NCBI GenBank assembly: GCA_030532815.1
Contig: JAUNKI010000094.1
Location: 2,270-7,714 of the forward strand
Direction: 5' to 3'
Source: Leptotrichiaceae bacterium
GTDB taxonomy: Bacteria > Fusobacteriota > Fusobacteriia > Fusobacteriales > Leptotrichiaceae
Length of the DNA: 5,445 bases
The notes below the pieces were generated by a model. It did no database searches. It was not told the DNA's origin and was given only the letters and a program-made list of their open reading frames with translations. Within the stretch, counting starts at the first letter, position 1. Every line of letters starts with the position of its first letter. Positions 1-5,424 of this stretch are shown here, piece by piece. The position numbers were made by a program, and so were the translations under genes.

Positions 1-52
1 ATACACAACAACATATATTAAAACATATATCAATAGATTTTGAGAAAAGAAA

Positions 53-70
53 AGAGCCTTGTTTGGCTCT
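53..70 (-). terminator. Rho-independent terminator closing the minus-strand accessory cluster
   Basis: A perfect 6-bp stem (AGAGCC at 53-58, GGCTCT at 65-70) encloses a 6-base loop. Read on the minus strand, the stem is followed by a T-rich run (TTTTCTTTTCTC). It begins four bases after the TAA at 74-76, the usual place for a terminator of that reading frame. The plus strand also has a short T-rich tail (ATTTTATT), so it may work in both directions. No plus-strand gene is visible to use it. Confidence 0.75.
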
Positions 71-73
71 ATT

Positions 74-227
74 TTATTCTTCATTAATAGGAAATAGTCT
101 AATTTCTCCGGTTAATCTTTCTCGTAATTCATCTGCTATTATTTTTGATCATTACTTTTTCAACTTTTTTTCCTATTATTTTTCCTAATTTCCTATTCCC
201 AAAAATTACAAAATATACAGAAATTTC
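74..227 (-). pseudogene. C-terminal remnant of an unidentified gene with a one-base frameshift
   Basis: I do not recognise the family. Two abutting minus-strand frames look like one broken protein. The first runs from 227 down to a TGA at 129-131 and includes GNRKLGKIIGKKVEKVMIK. The second runs from 148 to the TAA at 74-76 and includes IIADELRERLTGEIRLFP. Removing one base from the run of five Ts at 142-146 joins them into about 50 residues of charged, plausibly helical sequence with no internal stop. The upstream frame is bounded by TGA at 228-230 and has no start codon with a ribosome binding site, so the N-terminus is missing. The terminator directly after the TAA supports a genuine gene end. 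A sequencing error in the homopolymer is an alternative to true decay. Confidence 0.45.
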
Positions 228-244
228 TCAAAAATGTTGTGATT

Positions 245-634
245 TTATTTTCTTTCACAAGCAACACCGTTTCCATCAGGATCAAGTCCTTTTCTATATC
301 CAGGTTGACCTTTTCTGATATTCCAATATCCTTTTTTCTTAGCTTCATCACAATCTTTAAAATACAATTCTCCTACTGCTGCTCCTGTTCCTTTTATTCC
401 ACTGTCTGTACTTTTAGTTGTTTTAGTTGCTCTTTTCCTTGATGAACTTTTGCTTTTTGTCGTTGTAACTTTTTTTCTTGTTTTATTACCACTGCTGCTA
501 CTTCCTGTTTTTCCATGACAATGATACTCTCCTGTTTTTCTGTTCGTATGACATCCTGCACTATCTGTTCTTCCCGGGTGTGAAGTAGCATTCAATGAAA
601 ACACTACTATTGACAATAAAATTATCCTTTTCAC
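245..634 (-). CDS. Secreted YHYH-domain and Excalibur calcium-binding-domain protein
   Basis: Predicted exported 129-residue protein of unknown biochemical role. Residues 1-16 form a short signal peptide, with cleavage probably just after LNA. Residues 19-41 carry the YHYH signature: HPGRTDSAGCH followed by TGEYHCHG, rich in His and Cys and probably metal-binding. Residues 42-80 are a low-complexity basic Ser/Thr/Lys linker that could contact the cell surface or nucleic acid. Residues 90-127 are an Excalibur domain (extracellular calcium-binding), with Cys95 and the closing motif DPDGNGVACE at 118-127. The cysteine pair and acidic loop are intact, so this copy looks functional although its neighbours are decayed. 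The start is GTG, fixed by AAAAGGAG seven bases upstream; there is no in-frame ATG nearby. It lies directly after an ImmA/IrrE-like remnant whose stop codon overlaps its ribosome binding site. Domain calls rest on visible motifs; the function is unknown. Confidence 0.88.
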   Translation of the reverse strand: MKRIILLSIVVFSLNATSHPGRTDSAGCHTNRKTGEYHCHGKTGSSSSGNKTRKKVTTTKSKSSSRKRATKTTKSTDSGIKGTGAAVGELYFKDCDEAKKKGYWNIRKGQPGYRKGLDPDGNGVACERK

Positions 635-641
635 AAAATCA

Positions 642-649
642 CTCCTTTT
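642..649 (-). promoter_or_regulatory. Ribosome binding site that fixes the GTG start of the YHYH/Excalibur gene
   Basis: The minus strand reads AAAAGGAG, seven bases before the GTG at 632-634. It overlaps the TAA (648-650) of the upstream peptidase remnant, an arrangement typical of genes once co-translated or co-transcribed. Confidence 0.8.
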
Positions 650-794
650 ACTTTTTATATCTTTTTATTTCTTTTATTACTCCAAGTCCTAAATCACAGT
701 TTTCAATTAAATCATAACTTATTTCTTCATTATTATAAGATAATAACTCTGCTGCAAACTCATTTACCTCATTTTCTATTATAAAGCTGACCCA
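648..794 (-). pseudogene. Truncated ImmA/IrrE-family metallopeptidase, C-terminal fragment
   Basis: An open frame of 48 codons ends with TAA at 648-650, and an in-frame stop at 795-797 bounds it upstream. It contains IENEVNEFAAELL, which matches the conserved segment that follows the HExxH zinc motif in ImmA/IrrE peptidases, where an E-x-x-A-N-x-F-A-A-x-L-L pattern is typical. The rest (about 30 residues, ending KEIKRYKK) is a plausible C-terminal tail. The HExxH motif and all N-terminal sequence are absent from the window, there is no credible start, and the homology seems to begin abruptly near 785. ImmA/IrrE proteins usually cleave repressors of mobile elements or act as toxin partners, so this suggests the region once held an integrative element or toxin-antitoxin module. 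The family call rests on one motif. Confidence 0.55.
778..783 (-). promoter_or_regulatory. Possible -10 box inside the peptidase remnant junction
   Basis: A perfect TATAAT occurs on the minus strand about 145 bases upstream of the GTG of the YHYH/Excalibur gene. No good -35 hexamer lies 16-18 bases upstream (TATCTT is the best). It could give the surviving gene its own promoter, but such hexamers are common by chance in DNA this AT-rich. Confidence 0.2.
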
Positions 795-873
795 TTAAAA
801 AAGATACTTCACACTTATAACTGTTACGAATATGTCGGTATACTGACAAGTCGACATTCATACAATTTATAAA
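795..873. other. Intergenic junction between envelope operon and decayed accessory cluster
   Basis: The 79 bases after the lipoprotein stop hold no convincing gene and no classic U-tailed terminator. They contain overlapping dyads (832-857), an AT palindrome at 865-874, and a T-run on the minus strand around 798-804. The peptidase homology stops at the low-coordinate side of this stretch. It may be a recombination scar or the end of a lost mobile element; this is inferred from position only. Confidence 0.4.
832..857. repeat. Overlapping inverted repeats downstream of the lipoprotein gene
   Basis: ATGTCG (832-837) and CGACAT (852-857) are perfect inverted arms. Nested with them is a near-perfect 16-bp dyad, TGTCGGTATACTGACA at 833-848, which equals its own reverse complement at 14 of 16 positions. 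The two structures share bases and are mutually exclusive. They could form a protein-binding operator, an element terminus or a weak terminator lacking a U-tract. Confidence 0.5.
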
Positions 874-2748
874 TCACTGCTTCTTTCCGGCAATATAGTT
901 CTCTTCTTTCTTTACCTTTCCGCCTTCATCATAAAATAACCATCTGCCATCCTCTTTTCCGTCCTTATACTGACCGTCAACTATCTTTAAGCCCCTATCG
1001 TCATTTATTACTACAGGACCGTTCAACTGTCCGTCAACATACGAAAATGTCGTCGATATCTTTCCGTTTTCAAAATATACTGTCCATACTCCGCTTTCCC
1101 TGCCGTTCTTAAATTCCGACTCAAGCTTCTTATTGCCATTCTCATAATACTCACTCTGTCTGCCCTCTCTCAAACCCTTTACAAAGGTCATCTTCTTACT
1201 TTCCTTACCATTCTGATAATAATATACCCATTCTCCTTCTGCAAGTCCAGACTTAAACTTTGATACCAGCTCCTTCTGTCCGTTTTCATAATACGATGTA
1301 TATTCTCCTTCCTGTCGACCGTTTATATACGCACCCACTACCTTAGGCTTATTTCCCTTGTAATATTCCTTGTAACTTCCGTCTATCTTTCCGTTTTTAT
1401 AAGTCTGCTCTACGGCTACATCTCCATTATCATAATATATATTTACTTTTCCTTCGTATTTATTATGTCTGAATATTCCCTTTTCTTTTTCCTTACCGTT
1501 CTCATAATAGGATACTCCTTCTCCTTCTTTGGAGTTTCTTATGAATTTCACCCTCGAAGCCGTCTGTCCGTTTTCATAATACAGTTTTACTTCTCCTTCA
1601 AGAAGCCCGTTTTTATACTGTCCCTCTTCATTTACTTTGCCGCTTTCATAATATTTTCTGTATCTTCCCACAGGCTTATCATTTTCATAACTAAATTCCT
1701 GCTGTACTTTCCCGCTCGGATACAAATATATCCATTTCCCCGTCTTCCTACCATCATCTGTATAATGTAAGTCTGCAAGTTTTACTCCTGTTTCATATAC
1801 TATGGATATTTCTCCTACAAGCTTATCATCTTTATAATTTCCCGTTTCCCTTACTTTACCGCTCTCATAGTTTATTTTATAAGCTCCCTCTCTTTTTCCC
1901 CCTACATAATTTATTTCCGTTTCTATATTTCCGTTAGGATAATATATCCTGTACATTCCTTCAAACTTTCCCGACCTGTATGTCCCTTCTGCACGTATTT
2001 TCCCGTCTTCATAATATACTTTATAAGGTCCTTCTTCAAGTCCGTTTGAATATATCTTTTCTATTAATGTATTTTCCGCTTCATCATATATGAGCCACTG
2101 CCCTTCTCTTTTATCATTTACAAAAGTCCCTTTTCCTATTACTTCTCCCGATATATTGTAATAAAAGTAACTCCCTTCTTTTAAACCCTGTGTATAAGGT
2201 ATTCTTTCCTTTATTTTTCCGTTTTCATAATAATATATTGTTTCTCCGTCTCTTTTACCTTCCGAAAACTTTATTACCTGACTTATATTTCCGCTTTCAT
2301 ATGTTTCCGTATATGTCCCCGTATAAGGTTTCTTGTCTTTTGACGATACTGCCTTTTCCGTTTCCCTTTCATTATTTTTGTATGTTGCATCTATTTCTAT
2401 ACTCCGGTCTTTTCCGTACCATTTATACTTTCCTTCGGTCTTTTCGTCCTTTACACTGTATTCTTCCTTTAATTTCCCCGTTTCATAGTAGGTTTTTACT
2501 TCTCCTTCTATTTTTCCTTCCTTTGATGTTTCTATCATTATTATTTTATCATTTTCATCTCTTGTTATTACTTTTCCGCTATAAGGTTTTTCTTCACCGT
2601 ACTTATAAAGCTTTCCGTCTATTACCTGCAACTCCTCCGCTTCAAGTCCCTGAACTTTCCCTTTATTTATATCTCCGATATTCTGACCTGAACTGCCGCA
2701 GCTTAGTAAAAACACTGTTAAAATTAAAAACATTATTATTTTTTTCAT
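874..2748 (-). CDS. Outer-membrane lipoprotein built of about 20 MORN_2/YwqK-type repeats
   Basis: A 624-residue surface or periplasmic lipoprotein. Residues 1-17 are a lipoprotein signal peptide with lipobox LLSC, lipidated at Cys17; the following GSS carries no inner-membrane retention Asp, so outer-membrane sorting is likely. Residues 18-145 are a linker with two or three degenerate repeats. Residues 146-624 are tandem copies of a 24-residue unit of the form Y-x-x-YYENGK-x-x-x-E-x-x-YKNGK-x-EG, as in the MORN_2 family (YwqK-like proteins, often auto-named 'antitoxin' without evidence for this type). The repeats should form an elongated beta-structure with exposed Tyr and Lys/Glu, suited to binding protein or glycan. 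The gene is last in the operon, 13 bases after the TpsB stop, with AAAAGGAG overlapping that stop. No TPS secretion domain, toxin domain or catalytic motif is visible. The protein ends inside the last unit with GKKQ, and TGA follows, so it is probably naturally ended there. Role unknown. Confidence 0.9.
   Translation of the reverse strand: MKKIIMFLILTVFLLSCGSSGQNIGDINKGKVQGLEAEELQVIDGKLYKYGEEKPYSGKVITRDENDKIIMIETSKEGKIEGEVKTYYETGKLKEEYSVKDEKTEGKYKWYGKDRSIEIDATYKNNERETEKAVSSKDKKPYTGTYTETYESGNISQVIKFSEGKRDGETIYYYENGKIKERIPYTQGLKEGSYFYYNISGEVIGKGTFVNDKREGQWLIYDEAENTLIEKIYSNGLEEGPYKVYYEDGKIRAEGTYRSGKFEGMYRIYYPNGNIETEINYVGGKREGAYKINYESGKVRETGNYKDDKLVGEISIVYETGVKLADLHYTDDGRKTGKWIYLYPSGKVQQEFSYENDKPVGRYRKYYESGKVNEEGQYKNGLLEGEVKLYYENGQTASRVKFIRNSKEGEGVSYYENGKEKEKGIFRHNKYEGKVNIYYDNGDVAVEQTYKNGKIDGSYKEYYKGNKPKVVGAYINGRQEGEYTSYYENGQKELVSKFKSGLAEGEWVYYYQNGKESKKMTFVKGLREGRQSEYYENGNKKLESEFKNGRESGVWTVYFENGKISTTFSYVDGQLNGPVVINDDRGLKIVDGQYKDGKEDGRWLFYDEGGKVKKEENYIAGKKQ
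877..2313 (-). repeat. Tandem 72-bp coding repeats (24-residue MORN_2 units)
   Basis: The unit glycine of Y-E-N-G-K recurs at residues 153, 177, 201, then 249, 273, 297, 321, 346, 370, 394, 418, 442, and 490, 514, 538, 562, 586, 610. The spacing is 24 throughout, except one step of 25 (321 to 346), one unit where Gly is replaced (near 225), and one shifted Gly (465). On the plus strand this shows as a recurring TTTTCATAATA-like word, for example at 1501 and 1573, exactly 72 bases apart. Units are diverged in sequence but hardly at all in length. Confidence 0.9.
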
Positions 2749-2755
2749 ATTTAAT

Positions 2756-2763
2756 CTCCTTTT
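2756..2763 (-). promoter_or_regulatory. Ribosome binding site of the lipoprotein gene, overlapping the TpsB stop
   Basis: The minus strand reads AAAAGGAG, seven bases before the ATG at 2746-2748, and shares two bases with the TAA (2762-2764) of the TpsB-like gene. This implies transcription on one message and probable translational coupling. Confidence 0.8.
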
Positions 2764-4501
2764 AGAATGTTGAAGACAACGTTATATATCCTCTATGGGA
2801 TTCAGCTTTTGTCAGGCTTCTCCCCTTATCGGTCTTTGCTATACCCGTATCCAGTGTTACCTTTTCTCCGTAATACTTTACCCCCAGTGAATAACTTGAA
2901 AGTGTCGTCACTTTTCCTTTCTTTTCTCCATATTCATCGTAATTATTTCTTACTTTCCCAAAATCAGCTTCCATATACGGTCTTAGCTTATACATAAATC
3001 TGCCTGTTTTACTTTCACTGCTCGGAAGTATATAGCTTAATTCTATTTTTGTACTGTATCCCGTATCTCCTGATACTGTTACCGGAAAGCCCTTTACCGT
3101 ACCGAAATCTCCTATACTGTATTTTTCTGTAGAAAACAGAGCATCTTTTGAATACTGTCCGTTAAATACCGTTCTTAATGTTATTCCCTGATTCTTAAAA
3201 TAGAAAGGCTTATAGTAACTTAAATTAAGACTTACCTTCCCGAACTCATATCTGTTATCTGAAGGTTCTATACTTTCAGTAGGAAGTGTTCCGCTGTTAA
3301 AGTCATTGTCATCATTTGACCTGAAGCCTTTTATTCCTTTGGAATATGATAAACTGTAGGACATTATCCCTTTAAAAGGTTTAAACATTCCGTTTATGCC
3401 TATACTTCCCACCGTTATATTCCTGTCCTGTGTTTCAAGTCTACGGTCTGCAATATAAGTTCTCTCCCTTTTTACGTCAAGACCCATTGCTAAGTTCAGT
3501 TTCATATCTGCATTTCTGTAAAGAAGTTTTCCCGCATTTACTCCATACTGACTGCTTTCAGACTGTAATGTATAGTTTGATGTACTTCCCGATATTAAGC
3601 TTTTATCTTTTGTATTATTATAGGATAAACTGAAACTCCAGCTTTTAAACGGAAAGGAATAGCCAAAGGAATAACTTCGGGAATAGTCGTCCTTATTCTT
3701 TTTATCCTTTGTCAGTTTTCCCGTGTCTCCTTTGTAGGACAGATATATATTGTCATTTATTCCCAAAAGATTGTCATATTCCAGTGTTGTTTTATACTTC
3801 TGTTTATTTTTCTGAGTATTTTCATAATTCAATATCAATCTTATAGGCTTTTCTTTTTCAGATTCTATTGCTATTTTTGAATAGCCCTGTTTTGTTCCCG
3901 GCACTATACTTATTTTTGAATTATTCGACTCTACTCTGTTAAGGTTGTCTATACCGTTATCTATATGGGATATATTAAAGACTTTTCTTTTTTCATTTGT
4001 AAAGGCGAAAAACACTTTTCTTTTATCTTTTTCCGTGTTCCCGTCAAGGACTATTTCTTCTATTTTCCCTTCCAGTGCCGTAAGTTTTATTACTCCCCTT
4101 TGTATATTCTGGTCAGGTTCAAGATATACCCTTGTCGTTATATACCCTTTTTTAGTATATTCCTCATTTAATCTTTTTACCAATGTTCTTAAATCTATTA
4201 TGTTTATTTCGGTATTTCTGTATTCATTTATTATTTCATTTATCTTTTTCGGATTTACAAAAGGTTTTATATGTCCTGCGGGAGTTTTTAAAGTTATTGT
4301 CTTTACTAAAAACTTAGGCAGTCCTTCTATATTTACATTTTCCCCGTTTTCCTTTATTTCTTCCTGTAAATCTATTAATCTGTCTCCTTCAAAAAATTCC
4401 TTCTGATTTTTGGGAAGTTCATTTTTAAGTATTCTTCCTTCTGAATAAACGATACTGTTTACCGTTATTATTAAACTTAATAAAAGCAATATTTTTTTCA
4501 T
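2762..4501 (-). CDS. TpsB (FhaC/ShlB-family) two-partner secretion outer-membrane transporter
   Basis: Omp85-superfamily transporter that normally threads one TpsA exoprotein across the outer membrane. Its 579 residues are normal for the family. Residues 1-20 are a signal peptide (cleavage near YS-EG); 21-60 are a polar, helix-prone linker; about 62-145 are POTRA 1 (LPKFLVKTITL to ALEGKIEEI); about 147-215 are POTRA 2, with the family pattern HIDNGIDNLNRV, then PG at 201-202 and GYSKI at 206-210. The barrel runs from about 218 to the terminal F579 and includes DNLLGIND at 243-250. The lid-lock loop motif reads TVKGF (468-472) instead of the usual VRGY/F; its partner Asp is present as D513-F-G515. 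Two Shine-Dalgarno-like stretches precede the ATG; GAAGGA, six bases away, probably serves it rather than AAAGGAG, thirteen away. The barrel gene starts upstream and the repeat lipoprotein follows. No TpsA gene is in the window, so the substrate is unknown. Confidence 0.92.
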   Translation of the reverse strand: MKKILLLLSLIITVNSIVYSEGRILKNELPKNQKEFFEGDRLIDLQEEIKENGENVNIEGLPKFLVKTITLKTPAGHIKPFVNPKKINEIINEYRNTEINIIDLRTLVKRLNEEYTKKGYITTRVYLEPDQNIQRGVIKLTALEGKIEEIVLDGNTEKDKRKVFFAFTNEKRKVFNISHIDNGIDNLNRVESNNSKISIVPGTKQGYSKIAIESEKEKPIRLILNYENTQKNKQKYKTTLEYDNLLGINDNIYLSYKGDTGKLTKDKKNKDDYSRSYSFGYSFPFKSWSFSLSYNNTKDKSLISGSTSNYTLQSESSQYGVNAGKLLYRNADMKLNLAMGLDVKRERTYIADRRLETQDRNITVGSIGINGMFKPFKGIMSYSLSYSKGIKGFRSNDDNDFNSGTLPTESIEPSDNRYEFGKVSLNLSYYKPFYFKNQGITLRTVFNGQYSKDALFSTEKYSIGDFGTVKGFPVTVSGDTGYSTKIELSYILPSSESKTGRFMYKLRPYMEADFGKVRNNYDEYGEKKGKVTTLSSYSLGVKYYGEKVTLDTGIAKTDKGRSLTKAESHRGYITLSSTF

Positions 4502-4524
4502 ACTTTTTCCTTCTCTCCTTTAAT

Positions 4525-5184
4525 TTAAAATCCGAACTGATAACCGAAGCTTAGTGTAAATCTTCTGAAGTCTGCACTTCCCTTATCTTTTACTCCGTCA
4601 TATCTTGTGCCTTCTATTTTGGCTGTATTTACCTGATATGCCAGTCCTGCGGTAAAGCCTTTGTATGCTATTCCTGTTCCCAATGAATAGTATATTCCGT
4701 TTTGAGTTTTAAAATCCTTTAATTTACCTTCGTCCACTACGGCTCCTGTTGCTTTACTGTATGTTTTGTATCTGCTTTGATTATTTCCGTTTATATTAAA
4801 TGAATACCCCAAGTCGGCTTTTATATACGGAACTATGTCGGAATTATTCCTGAAATTATACTTTACAGTTGCATAAAGGGGCATTGAATCATAAAGTTCC
4901 GTATCCATTACTTCCACTCTTAAATTACTATCTTCCACATCGATAAATTTCTTTAATTTTCCGTGATTCTGATATGCCAGTCCGACACCTAATTCGGTAT
5001 TTTCAGTTACCGTATATCTGTATTCTGCACCTAATTCATATGAAAACTTTGTTTTCTTTGAAGGTGTCACATCAAACTTTGAAGCGGGAGACAATCCCGT
5101 CTTAAATTCTATTATGTTGTTTTCAGCTGATACAGCTGTACTTAATATTACAAGTCTCAAGACTGTTAACAGTTTATTTTTCAT
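4525..5184 (-). CDS. Small outer-membrane beta-barrel protein (OmpA-like/porin-family barrel)
   Basis: A 219-residue predicted outer-membrane protein. Residues 1-20 form a signal peptide ending AVSA, cleaved before ENN. An Arg at position 10 interrupts the hydrophobic core, which is unusual. The mature part alternates hydrophobic and polar residues in strands separated by polar loops, for example SYELGAEYRYTV (48-59), TELGVGLAYQ (63-72), SMPLYATVKYNF (100-111), VPYIKADLGYSFN (118-130), YSLGTGIAYKGF (166-177) and RFTLSFGYQFGF (208-219). The terminal aromatic F is the expected barrel-assembly signal. Length and pattern fit an eight-stranded barrel with long extracellular loops (about 74-98, 131-160 and 188-206). 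It is first in a probable three-gene operon, 23 bases before the TpsB-like gene. The start is set by AAAAGGAG eight bases upstream. Role unknown: adhesin, porin or an accessory to the transporter are all possible. Confidence 0.85.
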   Translation of the reverse strand: MKNKLLTVLRLVILSTAVSAENNIIEFKTGLSPASKFDVTPSKKTKFSYELGAEYRYTVTENTELGVGLAYQNHGKLKKFIDVEDSNLRVEVMDTELYDSMPLYATVKYNFRNNSDIVPYIKADLGYSFNINGNNQSRYKTYSKATGAVVDEGKLKDFKTQNGIYYSLGTGIAYKGFTAGLAYQVNTAKIEGTRYDGVKDKGSADFRRFTLSFGYQFGF

Positions 5185-5192
5185 TTTATTTT

Positions 5193-5200
5193 CTCCTTTT
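5193..5200 (-). promoter_or_regulatory. Ribosome binding site of the operon's first gene
   Basis: The minus strand reads AAAAGGAG, eight bases before the ATG at 5182-5184, and so selects this start. Confidence 0.75.
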
Positions 5201-5210
5201 CTTTTAATTT

Positions 5211-5216
5211 ATTATA
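5211..5216 (-). promoter_or_regulatory. Candidate -10 box for the envelope operon
   Basis: A perfect TATAAT lies on the minus strand ten bases upstream of the ribosome binding site. No strong -35 is present at 16-18 bases; a TTATCA is only about 12 bases away. If used, the transcript leader would be very short and would not include the hairpins at 5302-5360. Chance is a serious alternative in this AT-rich tract. Confidence 0.3.
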
Positions 5217-5301
5217 TTAATTTTTTATTGATAAATTATTACATAGTTAGATTAACTAAATATTAATAACAAGAATATCTTATTATATTATTTTCTTTTC
5301 C

Positions 5302-5325
5302 GTGAGGGCTCATTGCCGCCCTCAC
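5302..5325. other. GC-rich 8-bp hairpin upstream of the envelope operon
   Basis: Perfect inverted arms GTGAGGGC (5302-5309) and GCCCTCAC (5318-5325) flank an 8-base loop. It is by far the most GC-rich stretch of the upstream region: 25 of 39 bases from 5302 to 5340 are G or C. Neither strand has a T-run directly after it, so it does not look like an ordinary intrinsic terminator. It may be a structured RNA, a protein-binding site or an interspersed repeat. Confidence 0.6.
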
Positions 5326-5335
5326 ACTCCTGCTA

Positions 5336-5360
5336 TCGGCTACAAAATTTTGAATGCCGA
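5336..5360. other. Second hairpin/palindrome next to the GC-rich stem
   Basis: TCGGC (5336-5340) and GCCGA (5356-5360) are inverted arms around a perfect inner palindrome, CAAAATTTTG (5343-5352). On the minus strand, GCTAAAA (within 5361-5370) could instead pair with TTTT-G-TAGC around 5339-5348, with one bulge. This would be an alternative to the main stem. The role is unknown. Confidence 0.45.
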
Positions 5361-5384
5361 GATTTTAGCTTTATTTTATATTTT

Positions 5385-5424
5385 AATATTTTTTCCTGAA
5401 ACAAATTAAATATCAGAAAATATT
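5385..5424. repeat. Imperfect AT-rich inverted repeat near the window edge
   Basis: AATATTTTTTCCTGA (5385-5399) faces TCAGAAAATATT (about 5413-5424) with a small bulge. It could be a weak terminator for a minus-strand gene lying beyond the window end. The stem is mostly A-T pairs, so it has little weight alone. Confidence 0.3.

Noticed and set aside
394..591. Minus-strand 65-codon frame inside the YHYH/Excalibur gene
   Set aside because: It is out of frame with a gene carrying clear domain motifs, has Lys/Gln-rich low-complexity content, and lacks its own ribosome binding site.
732..737. Second TATAAT on the minus strand within the peptidase remnant
   Set aside because: There is no -35 at proper spacing, and the hexamer is expected by chance in such AT-rich sequence.
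877..2313. CRISPR-like regular periodicity
   Set aside because: The 72-bp period is in frame, the units are diverged coding repeats, and there are no identical repeats separated by unique spacers.
874..2748. Reading the repeat lipoprotein as an antitoxin because of YwqK-like repeats
   Set aside because: It has a lipobox signal peptide, so it leaves the cytoplasm; no toxin gene is adjacent, and the label is a database naming habit.
2190..2765. Plus-strand 191-codon frame opposite the repeat lipoprotein
   Set aside because: Its Leu/Phe/Pro-rich composition is the antisense shadow of the repeat codons; there is no ribosome binding site and no recognisable domain.
3945..4406. Plus-strand 153-codon frame opposite the TpsB-like gene
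   Set aside because: It is a Phe/Ser/Ile-rich antisense shadow of a well-supported gene and has no start signal.
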